From Tethya wilhelma (taxonomy: Eukaryota; Porifera; Demospongiae; Tethyida; Tethyidae): a stretch of 64,000 bases of DNA. The position numbers and the translations under genes were made by a program. Below are positions 60,770-64,000 of this stretch, in pieces. The stretch spans positions 543,772 to 607,771 of the forward strand of contig CAXIPT010000017.1 in the NCBI GenBank assembly GCA_964030475.1, given 5' to 3'. Under the pieces are notes generated by a model. It did not search any database. It saw only the letters and a list, made by a program, of their open reading frames with translations, and was not told the DNA's origin. Position 1 is the stretch's first letter; every line of letters begins with the position of its first letter.

Positions 60770-60888
60770 TAGCCTCATTCCCAGGCTCCTCCTTCGCGAA
60801 TATTTTCTTCGAAAATAAGGAAGGAGAGAGCCTGGTACCAGTAGTCACGTGAGTGACGTACTGTTTTACGTAATTCAAGTTAGTTAGN
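60770..60888. mobile_element. TAGCCT-family MITE, truncated by N at 60889
   Basis: Starts 'tagcctcattcccaggctcc' and shares its interior with 35181-35365 ('gaatattttcttcgaaaata', 'agtagtcacgtgagtg'). The right end is lost at the N. Confidence 0.7.
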
Positions 60889-60899
60889 TCCTACAAAGA

Positions 60900-60903
60900 A
60901 CAG

Positions 60904-60981
<78 letters not shown>
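60900..60981. repeat. (GA)n microsatellite
   Basis: About 38 GA units directly after the contig join, downstream of the gene ending at 61091. Confidence 0.9.
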
Positions 60982-60984
<3 letters not shown>

Positions 60985-61090
60985 ATAAAATAAACAGGTT
61001 TTTTTGTCTAGAAATATCAAGCCTAATAAAAGCTTAATATCTGCTATAATTATTAACTATTATTAATATTATTCTTATCAAACTTAAATC

Positions 61091-64000
61091 TTAACTAGAA
61101 ACTTTCATGGCCAACATCGTGTGGCGACTCACTGGTAAGGGGTTGTAATGATCTTCTAACCTCGACTCCACTTCACGCACACTATCACTTCCTGTCACAT
61201 GACTGACCACACCCACCACAGCATCATCACCACTACGATGATGCAAGATTACATCATCATTGGTAGTTCGATCAAAGACAGAGTGGAGTTCATTAATCTT
61301 CTTTCTCTCTTTCTCCCTCTCCCCCTCCCCCTGTCTCTCAGCCTGGTGCTGTCTGCTGTGGACATGGTTCACTGCTTCGGCAATCCTTTTCATGTGTGTC
61401 GAAATATTTGGTCTCTTGTCCGAAGGCAGGTGGGAGTGGTTAACTTGGTTGACAGAAGATGACATCACTTTTTGTTCAGGAGCAGAGGAAGACTTTGGAA
61501 CGATCCTTTTTTCCTTGCTTTGTCTCTCTCTGTGTCCATCTCTCTCTCCCACTGTTCTAACTCCACCTGGTGTTGAGGGACCTTCAGAAAGATCAGCTGC
61601 AACTTTCTTACTAGCAGTTCCTTTATCTTCGACAGTTGTAGGACCAGTCTGTGGCACGTTTCCACTGCTGACTGCTACCACAAGTACATACGTGTGTGTG
61701 TGTGTGTGTGTACACATCATTCAAAATTACAGTCTGCAAATAAATATATCACTCACCACTCTCTGCAGTGACACCAGAGCTGTCGTGAAGTACATCCTTG
61801 CTTCGTTCCTTCAAGGTCAAAGGTCGTGAGAAGCTCTCCCAGCTGCTAGTGAGAGGGGAATTGACATTGGAGGACAGGAGGGTGTGGACATCCTTCCTGT
61901 CATGGTTGGAGGCCATCTGCTGGGAGATCAGCTGCTCCATTCTCTCACTGGCAACCTTCTTCTCTTTGTTGGCAACTGGTCTCACCATCGGCTGATGAGT
62001 TTGTGACAAAGGGGTACCTTGGTTAGAGGGGATTTTCTTGTTCTTCTCAGAGCTTCTGTTCTTTATCTTATCCACTGATTGCAAGGGGTTTACCCTCTTC
62101 TCTGCTAATTGAGAGGGTTCTCCTCTTTTCAAGTTACTACTAGACATTGAATCAGTGGTTGCCTCTAACAACAGACGTGATGATGTCATTACAACTTGTA
62201 GTTTCTCCCTTGAACTGCCAAGAGAGGAGTCACTGGACCTGTGCAGGGGGTTAACGGGGGGTTGAAGGGGAGGGGCCAACTCTGGCTTCCTCCTAACAGT
62301 AGTGACATCATCGCTGCGAGGCTGGAAGAGAAGATATGGACATAAAATTATATAGAACACTCAATAGTTCACTGGAGATGTAAAATGTTATGTAGCTGCA
62401 GATTCGAACACAGGTCTTACTCCAATGCTCTTACCAGTGTTACCACTGAGCTATTTGGCTTGAGAATGCCATCAGAAGTGAAATAATGAGATTCATGCAA
62501 TACTTGTTGTATTATGGAGAAAAATTGCTAACTTTTGACTGGTAAGGCGTAGCAAGCTGAAAAAGCAACCAAAAGGACGGGGAAAATGAGTGCTTTCCAA
62601 CAGTGCGTGAAATTTGAGATTGGTTAGATATTTAGAAAGTTATAATTATTATACTTGATGTGTTGAAATTGGTTGGATATTAGGAAGTTATTCAACCTAC
62701 ATTTTCAAACCCAATGGACTTCAGGCAGAGAATAGCAATATAACATGCCGACTTCAAACCAAACAGTGGTGCCACAATGTGAACGTGAAACAATTGATTC
62801 ACCTGTAGAGATCTCTTTGATATCCTGGCCTCACTGTGGGTGTGGCTCTGAAGTAGGTGTGGCCTCAGCTGGCGAAAGAGGTGTGACAGGTTTGAGAGGT
62901 TCTTTGTGGGACTATTGACAACACCAGCACCAGAGGAAGGGGGTGGGGCATTAGGAGAAGTGGGTGTGGTTATGAGGTCGGTAAGATGATGAGCAACGTA
63001 GTTTGAAGTGAAGGCTCCCCTACTGGAGGTCAAGAGTCCACCATCTCCCAGGGGGGTGAACTTTGAACCTACAGAATGATATCACATGCAAACATACATT
63101 GTTATAACTGCATTGTGCCTAGTGTGCCTAGTTATAACTTGAAACCTCAAGTTATTACTCAAATGCATTATGCTATATTATTATTCTTGGCATACGTAAT
63201 ATAGCCCTCTCACCTAGGTGTGGTAATGATGTATTGCTGGAGATTCTACTGGGAGGGCGTGTGTTGCCACGCCCCTCATAGAGAGCCATGGGGGTTATAC
63301 TCATGGGTGACCCCGCCAGGGGGGCCGAGGGAGGGAGGGGGAGGAGACTGGTAGAACTACGAGGGTCACACTGGACCATCTCCTGGACCACGCCCATTGG
63401 AAGACCTTGCTTCAAATACTCATTGGCTACTGCTTCAACATAGTCGGCCTGGAGAGATCATGTGATCAGTCATGTGACAATTCATGTTATCATGCACTTA
63501 AATTATTAACACAATAAGATGTACATTTATTTTATTAAGACAATGTCCATACATGTACAAAAGACACAATTAAAACAGTAGAATACTCAATAGATACACT
63601 ATGGACAGTGAATTACATCGTGATTACCTCATCTGAAAATCGGTCTGCTGACTCAGCATCACTGCGCCTCTTCACTCTCTCATCGATCCTCTCCTGGATG
63701 AAGATGGGGATTCCCCCATTACGAGGTGTGACATCATTCTGACCCATCCTGTAAGACTGGGGATCTAAACTGGTCAGTTTCTCATTCCCGTACGTTAGAA
63801 CTGTTGGCTGTGTGGAGGTGGGAGGGTGTGAGGGGAGAGGCTGGGGAGGGGTGGCTTTAGTGGAGGTGTGATGGGTGAGCTTGAGTTGTGCCTTATGTTT
63901 GTTTCGTTCGCGACGAGATTTCAGCTTCTTTTTCTTCTTTTTTCTTCCCTTCATCAAATGCACTGGAGGTCCATCTGACACGGAGCTGTCACTGCCTACG
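61091..64000 (-). CDS. Unrecognised low-complexity protein, C-terminal part (runs off the window)
   Basis: Exons in transcript order: 63628-64000 (open at the window edge), 63214-63448, 62803-63068, 61757-62321 and 61091-61674 (stop TAA 61091-61093). Phases agree. The visible part is about 670 aa and largely disordered. Features: a Lys-rich tract (MKGRKKKKKKLKSRRERNKH); GGIPIFIQERIDERVKRRSD; the most folded-looking piece, ADYVEAVANEYLKQGLPMGV; then Ser/Pro-rich stretches; and a final part with HMKRIAEAVNHVHSRQHQAE. No catalytic motif is seen. It could be a scaffold or centrosomal/ciliary-type protein, but I do not recognise the family. Confidence 0.7.
62394..62461 (-). repeat. tRNA-derived SINE head
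   Basis: On the minus strand 'aatagctcagtggtaacact' carries an A-box-like TAGCTCAGTGG and 'acctgtgttcgaatctgcag' a B-box-like GTTCGAATC, with roughly tRNA-like spacing plus a small insertion. It sits in an intron (62322-62802). The internal insertion and imperfect stems argue for a SINE rather than a functional tRNA gene. Confidence 0.55.

Noticed and set aside
62394..62461. Functional tRNA gene
   Set aside because: A- and B-box-like sequences are present but there is an internal insertion and poor acceptor pairing, and a related fragment occurs elsewhere.

Overview
The window looks like a draft assembly of an early-branching animal, most likely a demosponge. Reasons: compact multi-exon genes with short AT-rich introns, very dense CT/CA microsatellites, animal genes (NUP50, NADH-cytochrome b5 reductase, patatin-like phospholipase, cytosolic carboxypeptidase, SNAP29), and many small inverted-repeat elements. 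The organism is inferred from style and gene content; no search was possible. Exon limits below come from reading GT/AG (in one case GC/AG) junctions and checking that the phase carries through.

Layout. 1-0.84 kb: tandem repeat and a small inverted-repeat element. 0.84-11.0 kb (-): a long mucin-like single-pass membrane protein whose first intron is filled by a 32-bp minisatellite. 11.4-15.3 kb (+): NUP50, with its middle exons present twice. 15.7-19.7 kb (-): NADH-cytochrome b5 reductase, also with exons present twice. 20.0-26.5 kb (-): four tandem paralogues of a small secreted cysteine-rich protein, the last carrying a stop codon. 27.5-31.4 kb (-): patatin-like phospholipase, divergent from 31.9-35.6 kb (+), a cytosolic carboxypeptidase broken by contig joins. 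36.5-44.2 kb: a divergent gene pair of mobile-element character, a DUF7869-type transposase-like gene (-) and a ParB-like gene with a possible degenerate methyltransferase domain (+). 44.5-44.7 kb: a run of N. 44.9-46.0 kb (-) and 52.8-60.7 kb: copies of a KDZ (Zisupton-like) DNA transposon carrying a gene with homeodomain-like, Ulp1 protease and PHD modules, tail to tail with the KDZ transposase. 46.8-47.6 kb (+): SNAP29-like gene. 48-52.8 kb: repeats, including a 1,124-bp transposon with terminal inverted repeats and a 4-bp target duplication, and a LINE fragment. 61.1-64.0 kb (-): 3' part of an unrecognised low-complexity protein gene.

Single N bases mark contig joins. At 9459, 13057 and 17419 the sequence after the N repeats the 1.2-1.6 kb before it almost exactly, so these 'duplications' are almost certainly unmerged overlaps rather than biology. 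Each such gene should be read as one copy.

The two most interesting regions are the element-like pair at 36.5-44.2 kb (transposase-like gene plus ParB/methyltransferase-like partner on a shared 126-bp promoter) and the KDZ element with its homeodomain/SUMO-protease/PHD accessory protein. Ordinary housekeeping genes fill most of the rest.
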